A stretch of 64,000 nucleotides of DNA from Rhea pennata (GCF_028389875.1 NC_084702.1:67677582-67741581); one strand, 5' to 3'; positions 51,656 to 62,606 are shown, numbered from the stretch's first letter. The notes: generated by a model from the sequence alone, not told the origin. Made by a program: numbers and translations.

Positions 51656-51776
51656 GTTCTCCAGGGGAACCACAGAATTTGAAATGTATCACGCACAATT
51701 TACGCAAAATGATCTGTACTTGGAATGTCTCTTCCAAAGGAAGATATGGACAAACTGATTTTTGTTATGCCACCAG
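51656..51776 (+). CDS. LIFR: LIFR exon: first cytokine-binding module, N-terminal subdomain (residues 28-68)
   Basis: Acceptor CATATCTCATGTCAG, donor ACCAG|GTAAGT, 121 nt, entering in phase 1 and leaving in phase 2. It encodes SPGEPQNLKC-ITHNLRKMI-CTW, the class I cytokine receptor signature: Cys38, nine residues, Cys48, X, Trp50. A third cysteine (Cys64, in TDFCY) is expected to pair with Cys75 in the next exon. There is a glycosylation sequon at Asn51 (NVS). This is domain 1 of the extracellular region. In mammalian LIFR the first module is not the main LIF contact site; the Ig-like domain and its surroundings are. Confidence 0.92.
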
Positions 51777-53769
51777 GTAAGTCTATGTGTATCTAACTGA
51801 AAAATGCAAAACTGTGATGAAAGTCTAGCTATTCCTCAGTCTTTGCCCATGGAATATGTGATGCTGTTGTTTCCCAGCGTCTCCTGGTCAGTTATCCTTG
51901 GGTGGTGCTCTCTTCAGGCACTGTTAACTCAGGCAATTGCAGGTCTTCTGGCAAAGCATTGTTTCACGCTAACAGTTCTCCTGCCAAAATCTGCTGCTTA
52001 CTCTCTTCAAAGGGCTGGAAGAAGCTCTCGTTTCTACAGAGTTCTCTGTGTATCTGCCTAGCCCTTGCTCAAAGTTTTCACAAGGGACATCTTCATACCA
52101 GGTTCATTCCAAAAGGAAATGATAGTTGGAAGAAGCAAATCCTGGTGTTGTGGGCCAAAGCGGTAGAATACATGACATAAGTGTCAAGATTCACATGTGG
52201 AAAAACATAAAAAATCTCTTGATGATTGTCTTATAACCTTTATAAATTTTAAGCTGTCTGGAGATCATTGTGTCAGAGGAAACATCGAAGTGAGTCCACA
52301 TTTAGACTAGCCCTTCCAAAATACGAGAGCTGAAAGTTTTCAAGAAACACTTAAAAAGCTTACAACTTCAGTATGTTTTTCACTAATGAGAACTACATGT
52401 GCAATCTGCATGCTGTGGATCTGCCAAATACTTGTTATGTGCTAGGGAATTTTTGCATCTTGATCCTGCCCCCAGGCCAGATATTTGTACTGTCTTCCTG
52501 TAAATCCTCAGGCAACCCAAACTTGTCCTTGGGGTCCCAGGGCTTGGCTGCACTTTTTCCACCTACATGCTTGATTTTGTGTTTAGTTATTCCTTCTGTG
52601 TTGACAGCTATCACTTCCATACAACATATGTGCATGTGACAGTGTAGGCAGAGTTTTGGAGTGCAGAGTTTGTGAGGTTCTGCCCTCTAAACAAGAATAA
52701 CCTGGTAACTGTTGCTATTCCTCTTTAGCAAAACAGGACAGGCTTGGGTCCCAGAAATACAGAGACTGAGGACTTGGCTTAGCTCAGGATATCCCTTAGG
52801 GAAATAGAGTTTGAGTTTCAGTTGCCCAGACATTCTCTAATAGCATCTCTGTAACAGAGGAGAAGCAGCCTCTCTGAGCATTTGAGTTTCACTGGCTTTT
52901 ACTAGTGCAGCCTTTTGCATGAATCTTTAAAGTTCAGCCCAAGCTCTTGACTTCAGCAGATAGGAGTTCCAGGGTCATGTTCCGGTTCTTAAGTGAGTAA
53001 TAGTCCCTCCGCAGGAAGTCTGGCATTGTTCTCTTTCCTTTCCTTCCTCCCATCATTCCCCCAAGAGGAAGATTTGGATTTTTCCACAGCGTTTTCCTTT
53101 CTAGTTACATATCAATGATTATGAGCAGAGGAACTTGACCTATCCATTATTGTTTCTGTATGGATCTACAGCCTCTAGACAAAGACCAGATCACATTGCC
53201 CTGAGCACTGTGTGAATGGTTCTCTCACCTATGCTCCTACTCTCTTCCTACTAGCTGAGCAGCAGAAGGAAACTAAAATTTATTTTGTTTTATTTATTCT
53301 GCAATGGGGAGACAGATGTGAGAACACGCTGGTTGCATCCATGTTCCATAACTCTGAAAAGAAAAGGAGGGAGGTGAAGTCAGGAAACGTGACAGAGGGT
53401 GTTGTTGGGTTTTGCTTTGTTGGTTTTTGCTTATTTTTGAAATTCTGATTCATGGTAAATGTCAGGCTCAGAAATGTGTCTTTTGCTTAAAAAGTCGTGT
53501 GTTTTCGTTTGGAGGTATTCTGTTATCAACTTTGTAGCTGCATTATGCAACTAGTGCAGAGTCTACCACTATGATAAAAGTGACTTGAAAGAAGAGGGAA
53601 TGCTTGTTAATTCGGTATTAACCAAAGCCCATGCAACTGTAATCTTTCTCGGGCTTGACACAGAGCTCTCTTTGTTACGTTATGGAGAATTTGTGTTATA
53701 CTAGTGTCCTGGGATTGTCTTATCTTCGTATTAGCTGGAATACCCGATTAATCCTCTCTCTCTTTTCAG
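51777..53769 (+). other. LIFR intron, no other feature
   Basis: About 2.0 kb, GTAAGT to TTTTCAG. The open frames at 51804-52180 and 52373-52639 begin inside the intron, lack receptor or other homology that I can recognise, and have no plausible acceptor in frame with the neighbouring exons. Confidence 0.7.
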
Positions 53770-53921
53770 TGACCTCCCCCCTCCAGTGTGTATTAAAACT
53801 AGGCAGAAAAGAGTAGAGATTCCAGTCTCGGAGAGCTCCATCACTGTGACAATAACCACAAACAACATTTATGGAGCTGCTTTTGCCACCAAAATCTTTG
53901 CAGTTCACAAGAAGGACATCT
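53770..53921 (+). CDS. LIFR: LIFR exon: rest of first module, N-terminal subdomain (residues 68-119)
   Basis: Acceptor CTCTCTTTTCAG, donor ATCT|GTAAGT, 152 nt, phases 2 to 1. It begins DLPPPVC (Cys75) and continues through alternating beta-strand-like segments VEIPVSESSITVTI and TNNIYGAAFATKIFAV to HKKDI. The NIYGAA-T-F pattern is the usual F-G strand region of a cytokine receptor fibronectin fold. It completes domain 1. Intron phases match the layout of class I receptor genes, in which each FNIII fold is encoded by two exons. Confidence 0.93.
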
Positions 53922-56131
53922 GTAAGTATTGGGTTTTATATGTATGCATAAGGCCTTTATCCTGTCACTGATAAAATGTGCTCCAGAAGTGTACGTGCTT
54001 GCAGTTTTCGTTGGCAGTGTTCCTCAATGTGAAATGTTGATGTGCAGAATCCCTATACATCTAACAGGAGGTTATTTTTCTCCCCCTTCAGAGAAAAGGA
54101 AACCTCTCTAACCCATAAATCATAGTACAAAAACTGAGGGCAAAACGTAAGAAAACAAAATTCAACACAGTTGCATGCACCTAATTATTCTTTGCCATTG
54201 TTTTTCTTATTGAAAATTTCAGAAGAGTTTGCAAACAAGTTACTAATCTGAAGTACAGCATACTACATGGGGTGTAAAGTGCTCATATGAGCTTTGGGAG
54301 AGGTGGAATGAAATTCACAGTGGCAGTACTTCCTTTTCAAATGCTGAACTACTAGAGAGTGAAGTAACTTACTCCTCCTCCTCCTTAACATTTTAAGGGC
54401 AGTTATATCACGTGTCATGGCTAATGGGACTTTATTATCTTAGTGTACACCCAGCTCACACCTTTTGTTCAAACATTTATGAAATTGAGCAAATACTTAT
54501 GCTAGGCAGCTCTTCATACTGCAGCCATAGATAAATTAGACAGATTTTTTTTCCCACTTTCTTCCTCCCAAAGGTAGAGGAAAGCAGGGGAGCATCTCCA
54601 GGATGAGGTAGCTCTAGTCCACACTGTAACTCTTCCTACCACATTAACAGCTCTATGCCTTGATTTGGCTGTAAGGAAATTTGAGTTTTGTCTTCTGTGT
54701 TCAGAAGAAGGTCCCCTTATACATCGGTCAGTATGTCTGCCCACATGCTCAGTGCCCTTAGTTAAATCAACAGCACGCTCTTCCACAATCTCCATCTTTA
54801 TAGTTGTTTTGTTACTATAACAATCTTCTCTTCTCCCTGCTTTCTACAAACTTAATCTGCTTCAGTAGCTTTAGCTGTTGGCATTATGCTGTGGAGTCCT
54901 GATTGCCCTTTCCCTGTCTGTCACATTTAGCATCGTTGGCTGTTTCTGAGCATCTCCTGCAGAAGCAGAACTTAAAACAAAACTTGGACTAGTCAATAGC
55001 TTGTTTTTTCTTCAGTTTCAGCTTCTCTAGTTCTCAGTTTGTGGTGGCAACTCTACTAATCATGCAAGTTCAGCTGTATGCTCAAGATGACATTGGCACC
55101 ATCTGCCACATTTACTCATAATAGTCTTTGTTTTCAGCTTGCCTATTTTTTCAAAATCCAAACTCTCCTATTTTCAGTTGCTGCTGTGTTCTTCTCAACT
55201 GAGAGCAGGTCACAAACTTTTAACAAAACACAGCTAAAAAGTGTGTGGAGTTCATACTTGGTGTCTTGCTGACTCCATGCAGGATGAGCCTGTCAGGTTA
55301 TCCCAGGTAGCATACTGACTGTGCTCAGCACTTTGAAGGCTCTCAGAACTTCCCCTTGGCTAGTACCCAAGCAGGATAAATCACACACTGAAAAAAACGT
55401 GATTTATCCTGCGGCAACCCAAATCAACTTGAACTGCCATAATCTTTGCAGGGTTCTCAGCCTCTTGCTTCGCTAACGCCCACTCATAGAAGAGACACTT
55501 CTGTTTAGATAGTATTCCTGTACTGTCCCCATCATTATATCATGCCTTTCACGTTTCTGGTAGCTTAAAATCATGTTGCTGATCTTCCTCTTCAGAGCCT
55601 CATGTGAGCTTCTTCCACCATGTGCTTTTGCTCTTTCCTCCATATTCTTGCTTTTGCTGTGGCTCATCCTTCCTCCTTTGCTCTTTCCTGCTGGTCTCCA
55701 AAATCCCTTTCTTCCCTTGGCAGCTTTTACTTTCTCCTCCCTAATTGTATTCCTGTGTGCACTTAAACTGTGGTCTCATTTCTTTTATCTCTGTGGCACT
55801 GGGCGAAGGTTGTGAAAGGTATTACGATGTCGTCTTTGCAATGCAGTATGAAGTGTCATATTCGTAATCAGTTATTCACACATCTGCATGCTGAAATGTT
55901 AGAAGAAAATGCTACCTGGTGACTCATCAGCACCTGTGCTTTTCTGGGAACCTTCCTGTTCAAGTAGTAACACAGCCCATCTTGTTCTAATTGCAGAGGT
56001 TGACTTACATGTTTGTATGGCTACCAGCCAGGTCAGAGCAGAGAGATGTGGCTGTGAAACACCTGTAGGGCTGGTGTTGCTGATTAAGGACTTGAATATG
56101 GGCTTTTTTTTTCCCCCCGCTCTTTTTCTAG
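53922..56131 (+). other. LIFR intron with a perfect hairpin
   Basis: About 2.2 kb, GTAAGT to TTTCTAG. Contains a perfect 14-bp inverted repeat (55371-55412), otherwise unremarkable. The 178-codon minus-strand frame at 55899-56435 is antisense to a real coding exon and is a shadow. Confidence 0.75.
55371..55412. repeat. Perfect 14-bp inverted repeat (hairpin) in a LIFR intron
   Basis: GCAGGATAAATCAC (55371-55384) and GTGATTTATCCTGC (55399-55412) are exact reverse complements around a 14-nt, A-rich loop. Too short for a typical miRNA precursor stem. It could be the fused ends of a small palindromic DNA transposon or a spontaneous palindrome. Confidence 0.9.
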
Positions 56132-56295
56132 CATTTGTTCCACTCACTCCACACATTCTCAGTTTAACTCCTGACTTTTCAACCTCCACATTAAATCTGA
56201 AGTGGAGTGATAATGGATCAGTTTTCCCATATGGATTGGATGCTTTTTGGCAGATTGAGATACTCCGTAAAGAAACAATGGAAAAAGTAGCACAA
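56132..56295 (+). CDS. LIFR: LIFR exon: first module, second subdomain, part 1 (residues 119-173)
   Basis: Acceptor CTCTTTTTCTAG, donor GCACAA|GTAAGT, 164 nt, phases 1 to 0. Contents: FVPLTPHILSL, then DFSTSTLNLKWSDNGSVFPY, then an FWQIEILRKETMEKVAQ block. The STSTL-LKW and GSVFP motifs and the following I-LRKE-ME are strongly LIFR-like. A sequon is present at Asn146 (NGS). The next constitutive exon begins in phase 0 at 57580; an in-frame candidate cassette lies between them (57061-57174). Confidence 0.95.
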
Positions 56296-57579
56296 GTAAG
56301 TCCTTTTTTTTCTTTATAAAAAGTATTTACATGTTTTTTTTTTTCCCCGCAACACCCTAGTATTTTGAGAGGTCGTTTAAAGAAAGCTCGGAAGGATGCC
56401 AGTTGTTGAGCTTTGCAGATTCTGAGTGTAGTCATGATGCTAGCAGGTAACTTCTGTTAAATTTTGAAGTTATTATGGGAGGATAGTGGATGTTGTACTG
56501 TCAGTACTTGTTCACAGCCCCAGCATTTTTTTTTTTTTGGCTATTACAGTTCTTTTATTTAGAACTCGCTTATGAATTTGGCAGATATATTATACCATTA
56601 ATTCTGCCTCATTTATCCAAGAGTCTGTCTAGACTTGATGGATTCTGAGCATTCAGCTTGCTTTTTTGTCTTTGCTTTCTGCTGTCTTTTTTGAAGAATA
56701 TCCTTCATGGTGTGCCTCAGTGCTGATGTTTTAAAAATTCTGTGTGAAAGTCTGTCATTGCTATTATTCATGCAGCATCTCATACATAGAAGTGGTAATG
56801 AATAACTATCACACATTAATATGCTTCTGAATATTACTTATAGTTTTTTCTTATGAAGTGAATCTTTATTTCTATCCCTGGTTATGGCACTGAGTAATCA
56901 ACTTTTATTATCTTTTTGAAATAAATAGAAGTGTTAGTTCAAGTTACTGCAGATTTGTTCTTTAGAATAACTTACTGTTTTTTCACCAGTAAACCACTGG
57001 ATTTCTTAACCTTACATTGTATGAAAGAATCTATTTTCCTATAGATTATATTTTTGGCAGGACATTAGACCATATATCACTGATATCCTGAGGGGCACCA
57101 TGCAAGATCATAAATTAAACCAGTATTTGGAGAATGGCAACCTCAGTTTCCCCAAACCAATCTGTGACTATTTTGTAAGTTTTGGGAATGGAGAAAAGGG
57201 AAAATGTGTGACCTAGGAATAAAATTTAAAAGAGCTTCATTTCGTAAAAGTTGGAGCATATCCTTACCTGGGAGACACTGGGTCTGAGATTCAGTATATA
57301 ATTTTTGAAATGTTTGGCCTGCTGCCTGCTCTCCCTCAAGTATCTGCCCTCAGGTATTTCTGGCTGATAGCCTACCTGACTGGTAGGCTGTTTTGCATCT
57401 TAGGCTCTTGTCCAAGTGAATTCACAAAGCAGCTGAAAGTGTTAGATGGGACAATCTGCCCATCTTTGGGGATTTTATGAATTAACACATTTTATTTGCG
57501 CATCTGTTGACACTTGCAAGATTGTGTATCTCTGTTAACTGTTTATAAACTATCTCTTTGTTTGGGGGAAACTTTGTAG
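56296..57579 (+). other. LIFR intron containing the candidate cassette exon
   Basis: About 1.3 kb, GTAAGT to CTTTGTAG, phase 0 intron. Besides the 57061-57174 candidate exon it has short T runs (near 56335 and 56528) and no recognised transposon. Confidence 0.75.
57061..57174 (+). other. Candidate in-frame cassette exon in LIFR intron (unproven)
   Basis: The 114-nt segment is preceded by TTATATTTTTGGCAG and followed by TTTT|GTAAGT. Read in the phase carried by the upstream exon (phase 0), it is open for exactly 38 codons, DIRPYITDIL to KPICDYF, and returns phase 0 to the exon at 57580. Inclusion would insert 38 residues between Gln173 and Val174 in domain 2 of the first cytokine-binding module. 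The peptide has no recognised motif and I know of no counterpart in mammalian LIFR. An open phase of this length arises by chance fairly often, so it may be a pseudoexon. Confidence 0.3.
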
Positions 57580-57754
57580 GTAACTTACCATTCAAAACTG
57601 ATGCATGAAAACACCATTCTGTCTTGGAACTGGACATCGGACATGCCTTTGGAGTGTACATCACACTATGTGAAGATTCGCTGTTACATTAATGTCACGG
57701 ACTTTGTTGGCCACAAGGACTGGAGTGACTGGAGCCTGGTAGAAAAGGTTCCTG
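57580..57754 (+). CDS. LIFR: LIFR exon: first module, second subdomain, part 2, with WSDWS box (residues 174-232)
   Basis: Acceptor GGGGGAAACTTTGTAG, donor GTTCCTG|GTATGT, 175 nt, phases 0 to 1. It encodes VTYHSKLMHENTIL, SWNWTSDMPLEC, HYVKIRCYINVTD and then WSDWS at residues 221-225 (57721-57735). WSXWS is the class I cytokine receptor signature that closes each membrane-proximal FNIII of a binding module. Cys199 and Cys208 are present. Sequons are at Asn190 (NWT) and Asn211 (NVT). The acceptor tract is purine-interrupted (GGGGGAAACTTTGTAG) and so looks weak, which could favour alternative splicing around this exon. Confidence 0.95.
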
Positions 57755-57967
57755 GTATGTCTGTTCACTTACCACCATATAGGCTTTGACTGCCTTATGA
57801 AGAGCAGCATGAAGTAGGAGGAAGAGTGGTAGGCAGTGGTGGCCTGTTGCTTTCAGGGTGTTCTGATTAGAAAAATAAGAATAACGTGCAATCACAGATT
57901 AATGAAACCTAGTAAACATAGATTTGTATGCACTGAAGCACTCCTGAGTCGTGTTTTAGCTGATTGG

Positions 57968-58044
57968 CACCATGTTTATTACACAGATGCAATTATAAAA
58001 GCAAACACCATGTTTATTACATAGATTGAAATTATAAAAGCAAA
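57968..58044 (+). repeat. 38/39-bp tandem duplication in a LIFR intron
   Basis: Copy 1 (57968-58005) and copy 2 (58006-58044) both read CACCATGTTTATTACA-AGAT... to ATTATAAAAGCAAA, differing at a few positions near the middle. The array is adjacent and head-to-tail and ends 50 bp before the next exon's acceptor, so it lies in the branch-point zone of this intron. Confidence 0.92.
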
Positions 58045-58094
58045 CTGTTCATGGGCTGCTTCTTGTTTGTTTTCTGCTCTTCCTTCTTTGCTAG

Positions 58095-58364
58095 GAAAAG
58101 ATACCGAGCTGAATGGGAGTGGGGTTTTTCCTCAGGACACTGTAGTGGCTGTAGGTTCAGATGTGACGATTTGTTGTGTCCATAAAGAAGGTCAACAGGT
58201 ACAGCAGATGACTTATGGATCTGAAGAATACCCACTGATACGTCTGAGCAGTCGGAGCAGTGCAATCAGGGTGCTAAATGCCAGTGCTTCAGAGAGCAGT
58301 GGGACAAATGTAATATGTACACTGTCCAAAGATGAAATGGATGGAACTGTCTTGTTTGTAGGAT
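58095..58364 (+). CDS. LIFR: LIFR exon: Ig-like module (residues 232-322)
   Basis: Acceptor CCTTCTTTGCTAG, donor GTAGGAT|GTAAGT, 270 nt, phase 1 to 1, so the whole module sits in one symmetrical exon. It encodes GVFPQDTVVAVGSDVTICCV, the strand A'-B region of the LIFR Ig-like domain, then EEYPLIRLSSRSSAIRVLN, and SASESSGTNVIC ending DGTVLFVGY. Cys258-Cys259 and Cys306 are the only cysteines. Sequons lie at Asn238 (NGS) and Asn293 (NAS). In the family this domain, between the two binding modules, is the principal LIF-contact region. Confidence 0.95.
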
Positions 58365-60448
58365 GTAAGTATGATTACACTTACTAACCTTAGGAAAATC
58401 AAAATGGTTTTGAGACTCTTGGACTTCTGCTAGGAAACAGATGCTGTTCTGGCTTTTTTTTCTTAGCCTTTGATTTCTGAGGATGAACAACGATTTTAGC
58501 AGTGTTCCTTCACGTTTAACTGACTTCACTCTGCAAGCTCTGCTGAGGTTGGAAGGACAGGGAGGTACCTGTGAAAGTAGCTGTGAGATTCTCTTAGAAC
58601 CTGGCATAGTGCTACTCCCCTTGATCTCTCTTCCTAAGGCATTGCTTTTTGTTCCAAAACACTTATTAGTTTATTGCATTTGGATATTTGTCCTCGGTTT
58701 CCATTAATTTGTATTTATATCCATTCCAGTTTGGTCCTTGAAAAGGCAAGAGTAAGAGCAAGAATTATGGGGGGAAAACATTCATTTACCAGTCAGTCAA
58801 GTAAAGACAATAAAACATTTAGATTTGCAGCAGCAGCAGATCCTCATCCAAGGCAGTAGCACTCTGGGAGCTCATTACTGCAAAGGAGCCCAGCTGACAA
58901 TTCATCTTTCCTGGAAAATCTTCTGAGCATTCTTTTAATACTTTCTTTAAAATGTTTAAGATACTAAATCACTGTGTATATTTCTGTATAACCTTGCAAG
59001 CCTCAGAAATGTCTTCCAGATATAGTTACTTTCAACAGTTTGTTTTAAGATGTGTCTAGTTCTTCTTTCCCATAACTGGTCACAGCAGAGTTTTGTGCAT
59101 TTCCCCCAGCAGTAGTTGAGAGAATTGCCTTATTCCAATAGCTGCCCATTGGAATAGCTGTTTCACATTGCAGACACCCACCTTTGAACTTAGGGTCCTT
59201 GGGGGGGTCAGGGAAAGAAGAGAGACTACGCTTATTTTGAAATTGTTTCTAATTCCAGCCAGTACCTCCTATCACTGACTTTGCATATCAAATGTGTGAT
59301 AGCAAATGCAAAAAGGAACCTTGCTTTTTTTGGATTCTCAGTGAGCTGCCATTTTTACATTGTGTACTTTTCTGGAGAACTTTTATATGTAAGCAAATGA
59401 ATAAAAGTAGTAACAATCCTGTGGAGGACAGTGAAGCATACACAGGGTTTCCCATACAGCAGTTTCTGAGGATTTGGGATATAGTAGAGTCTCTTTGCTG
59501 CCAGTATTTTCTCTTGTGGCACCTAGTTAGTGGGAAGGGAGAGGTCTTGTCAGAATGCTTTTTTTGCTGAAACATTCAATTCCTCTGTCTTCTGTTCCCC
59601 AAATGTGTATACATACCACCTTAGGTAGCCTAGATCTGGCAAAATAAACGTTCCTCTTTTTGGCTGATTGCTCATAATTTGAACTAAGCTAGCTACTGTT
59701 GCCTCTTGTGTTTGTGCCTTTTCTCTACTGCAGGTACTTGATATTATTATGCCACTTTTTGAGGGACAGTGTATGAGTCTTGAAAGAAGGGCTGTGTACA
59801 GCCTCATATCATCATGGCTACCCTATCCCTGCTGGGAGCACTGTCCATCTTCTCCAGGAAGGCAAATAACAGTGCTGTAGTCTGGGATTCAAGGATAAGC
59901 CTTAAAAGAAAAGGGAAGATGGGTGTTTATGAAGCAACAGCAAAGAGAACGAGCTCTACAGGGCTTGCCTCAACTTTCAAATACAGGGTGGAATTGATAC
60001 TAAAGGGAACTTCTCCTTGACGTGACTTGCTTAGAGAATTCAAAGCACCGGGCTGGCACATGGCAAATGTGACGCACGGCTGACAGCACTCCTAAATTGC
60101 TCAGCAGCTAAACTGACGCTCAGAATTTTGGAAGTGTCTTGGCACAATTTTACTAAAATGCTTCCAGCTCAGTGCCTGGAGCTTGTGAACATATTTTCAT
60201 GTGATTTACCAGATTATCCACCCACTTAGAAGCCTAGAGTCAAGTGTTAGTCAGTTGGGGCTGATAATAGTTATTCATGGGTTTAATTTGAAGCATATTA
60301 TTTATATGGTTGAAGAGTAACTTTTAGCATGTGCTTGTGAGGCATGCAATCTAGACCCAGCAGAAAAACTCTTAAGTGCTAATGGTGATGCTTTCAGGAA
60401 GCTAGCAGCCTGACTGTTGCACTGTTCTGGCTTCCTTTTATACTACAG
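58365..60448 (+). other. LIFR intron, no other feature
   Basis: About 2.1 kb between the Ig-like exon and the second module. It contains an 8-bp inverted repeat, ATTCCAAT (59132-59139) and ATTGGAAT (59148-59155). Overlapping short frames at 59288-59807 on both strands carry no recognisable protein. No transposon remnant could be named. Confidence 0.6.
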
Positions 60449-60578
60449 ATGCGCCTGATACTCCCCAAAACCTCAGCTGTGAAACATCCAACTTTCTGAC
60501 AGTAAAATGTACCTGGAAACCAGGCAGACCCAGCGGACTATATGGAAAACGAAGAACAATGTACAGTTTATTAGACAG
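60449..60578 (+). CDS. LIFR: LIFR exon: second cytokine-binding module, N-terminal subdomain part 1 (residues 322-365)
   Basis: Acceptor CTTCCTTTTATACTACAG, donor TTAGACAG|GTAAAA, 130 nt, phases 1 to 2. It begins APDTPQNLSC and continues TSNFLTVK-CTW, giving Cys332, nine residues, Cys342, X, Trp344: a second class I receptor signature. It ends GKRRTMYSLLD(R). There is a sequon at Asn329 (NLS). Two such signatures, one before and one after the Ig-like module, distinguish LIFR from OSMR. The donor GTAAAA is weaker than the others. Confidence 0.94.
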
Positions 60579-62442
60579 GTAAAACAATTCAGCATTGAAA
60601 AGAGTAAAAAGATAGAACTTGAATATATCCCATGCTGCTTCTGATCACTGCTCCATGCCTGCCTCTCATTTAAATGAGATAGTCTCAATTTTTAGAACCT
60701 AAAATGCTTTTCAAAAGTTTATGAAAGATGGGATTAAAGTCCAAAAATACTCAAGAACTCCAGTCTAGTTTTGCAATATTTGCAATGAAGGTTAAAGATG
60801 ATTTTTTTTTCTCAAAGACTTAGGCCCTTATGCACTCACAACAAAATAAATGGCTTAGTGCATCAGATTTTTGCCAACAGATGGATAAGACCAATGTGAG
60901 GTTACAAGGAGGTGGTGGGAGTCATTAGGTAACTTTTTTTTGTATGCAACGTCTGTCAGGTAATCTGTCAGATGTTCACTGAGGAACAGTTGAGACAGAC
61001 GGTGGAGCATTTTCCAAATGCTGTTAGTGAGCATGGGGAAAAATAGCAATAAGCCTACTTCTACTCCCCACCACCCTAGCATCAAGAACTATGTAGTTCA
61101 GAACAAGCGAAGTATGTGTTGTCTGGAAAATATTGAAAGGGACAGATAACACTGGCACTGTCTGCAGAATGAAATGAAAGCTAGTGTCGCACTGGATTAT
61201 ATTATGTGCTAGGCCATGTATAGCCTTAAAAGTGAAGAATCATCATTTTGGAATTGCACTTGTAGATGGTATTCTTTCGTGGTTGTGATTAGAATTTGAT
61301 GAGGAGTGGACAAAATTCCCATGGTGAGGAAGCTTCCCGATAATGCCAAAGGAACAATCAGGGAAGAGAGCCAGGAGGCCTGAGTCACAAAAACCGAGGG
61401 AAAATGGAATTTAATGGTGGCTTTTAAAGCAAGTCAGAGCGAATGAGGATGGAGCTATGGTCATGGACACTATTGCTAAAAGTCATTTGTTAGGGTGCAA
61501 AGAGGTGGGGGAAACAGAGCAGGTATTCAAAGGAAAGGCGCTCCAGTCACTGTCTGCCTATTTTCAGATCATACATGTGAGGATATCACTCAGAGTTGTT
61601 TTGCTGATCCCATAACTGTGAGGAGATGGATGTGATGCATCAGGATGAATATTCTCATCCTGTTTTTTCAGGCCATGCTGATTTTTTCAAATGGAGAGCG
61701 TGAGGTGGAGAGAGTTCAAAGCTCAGCTAGAATACAGCAAGAATGCCCAAAGGAAGATATTAAATCTTTGCTACTGAATGAGAGGTTTATGCAGATTGTA
61801 ATTAAAGCAACTTACGTATACATATGCACACATGTGCACATATGAACACACACACATATATACACATATAGTATATATACACGTGTGTACCTTTGATACA
61901 CGTGTATGCCTTTGAAGACTTTGGTCTTGGCTGTTACCAGACCACCTTTCCTGCTTTTGATTTGGAAATAGCTAGAACTGGTGGAAGTATCCCAGGTGAC
62001 AAACTAGTTTAGAGCTGACAGGGCTGATGGAAAGATGTTATGTATGACCCATCCGCTTAGGTCAGAAAGCAGTAAATGATATACTTTACATGCAAATGTA
62101 TGCTGATCTGAACAAAGATACTTCTTTAAATCAGTCTTAGTTGTGACTTGTGAGGTGGTTTTACAGGACCTACCTGTTTTCCAGGCTTTTGAGAAGTGAG
62201 AGGATGGAAATATTATGCTAGTGGAAGAGGAGAGTTTCACGTGAGAACAGGGCAAGTCATGACTGATGCCACTTTAACCTGCGTTATGGTGTTAGATATG
62301 CCTCTGCAATCAAATCATTGTGTAAGCCGTGTGCCAGTGAACCCATCATTCTTTACTGTGTTTTCAGTGTGGATTGCTGATTATTGCTAGAAATTGTCTT
62401 GTTCAAGAATTAAGGTGTTGTTCCTCCCACTTCACTTCATAG
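60579..62442 (+). other. LIFR intron with AC/AT-rich repeat
   Basis: About 1.9 kb of non-coding DNA between two exons of the second module. An alternating AC/AT/GT tract lies at about 61814-61905. Purine-rich sequence at 61.3-61.6 kb may be an old repeat, but no family could be named. Small open frames (83 codons or fewer) have no support. Confidence 0.6.
61814..61905. repeat. AC/AT-rich alternating purine-pyrimidine repeat
   Basis: Mixed CA, TA, GTGC and CACGTG units, mostly alternating purine and pyrimidine, including ACACGTGTGTAC and ACACGTGTAT palindromic pieces near 61880-61906. Low-complexity intronic microsatellite. Confidence 0.8.
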
Positions 62443-62606
62443 AATATCTGGTAAAAATGTTTCATGTGATGTAAATGACATGAACGGAGAGCGTGTCTGT
62501 GGCTTCCCTGTGAAGGCTGATCAAAAAACCTACAATTTCACATTAGGCGTCTTCAATCCTGTCGGGCAAACAGAGTCCTCAATTTCGGTTGATTTGTTTC
62601 AGAGAG
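62443..62606 (+). CDS. LIFR: LIFR exon: second module, N-terminal subdomain part 2 (residues 365-420)
   Basis: Acceptor CACTTCACTTCATAG, donor CAGAGAG|GTAAGA, 164 nt, phases 2 to 1. Contents: ISGKNVSCDVNDM, then GERVCGFPVKADQKTYNFTL and GVFNPVGQTESSISVDLF. Cys373 and Cys384 form the second expected disulfide of the subdomain. The YNFTLGVFNPVGQTESS stretch is the typical F-G strand signature (compare mammalian YNFTL and NPLG). Sequons occur at Asn370 (NVS) and Asn396 (NFT). Confidence 0.94.

Noticed and set aside
55899..56435. 178-codon minus-strand frame
   Set aside because: Antisense to the LIFR exon at 56132-56295; a shadow frame with no recognisable family.
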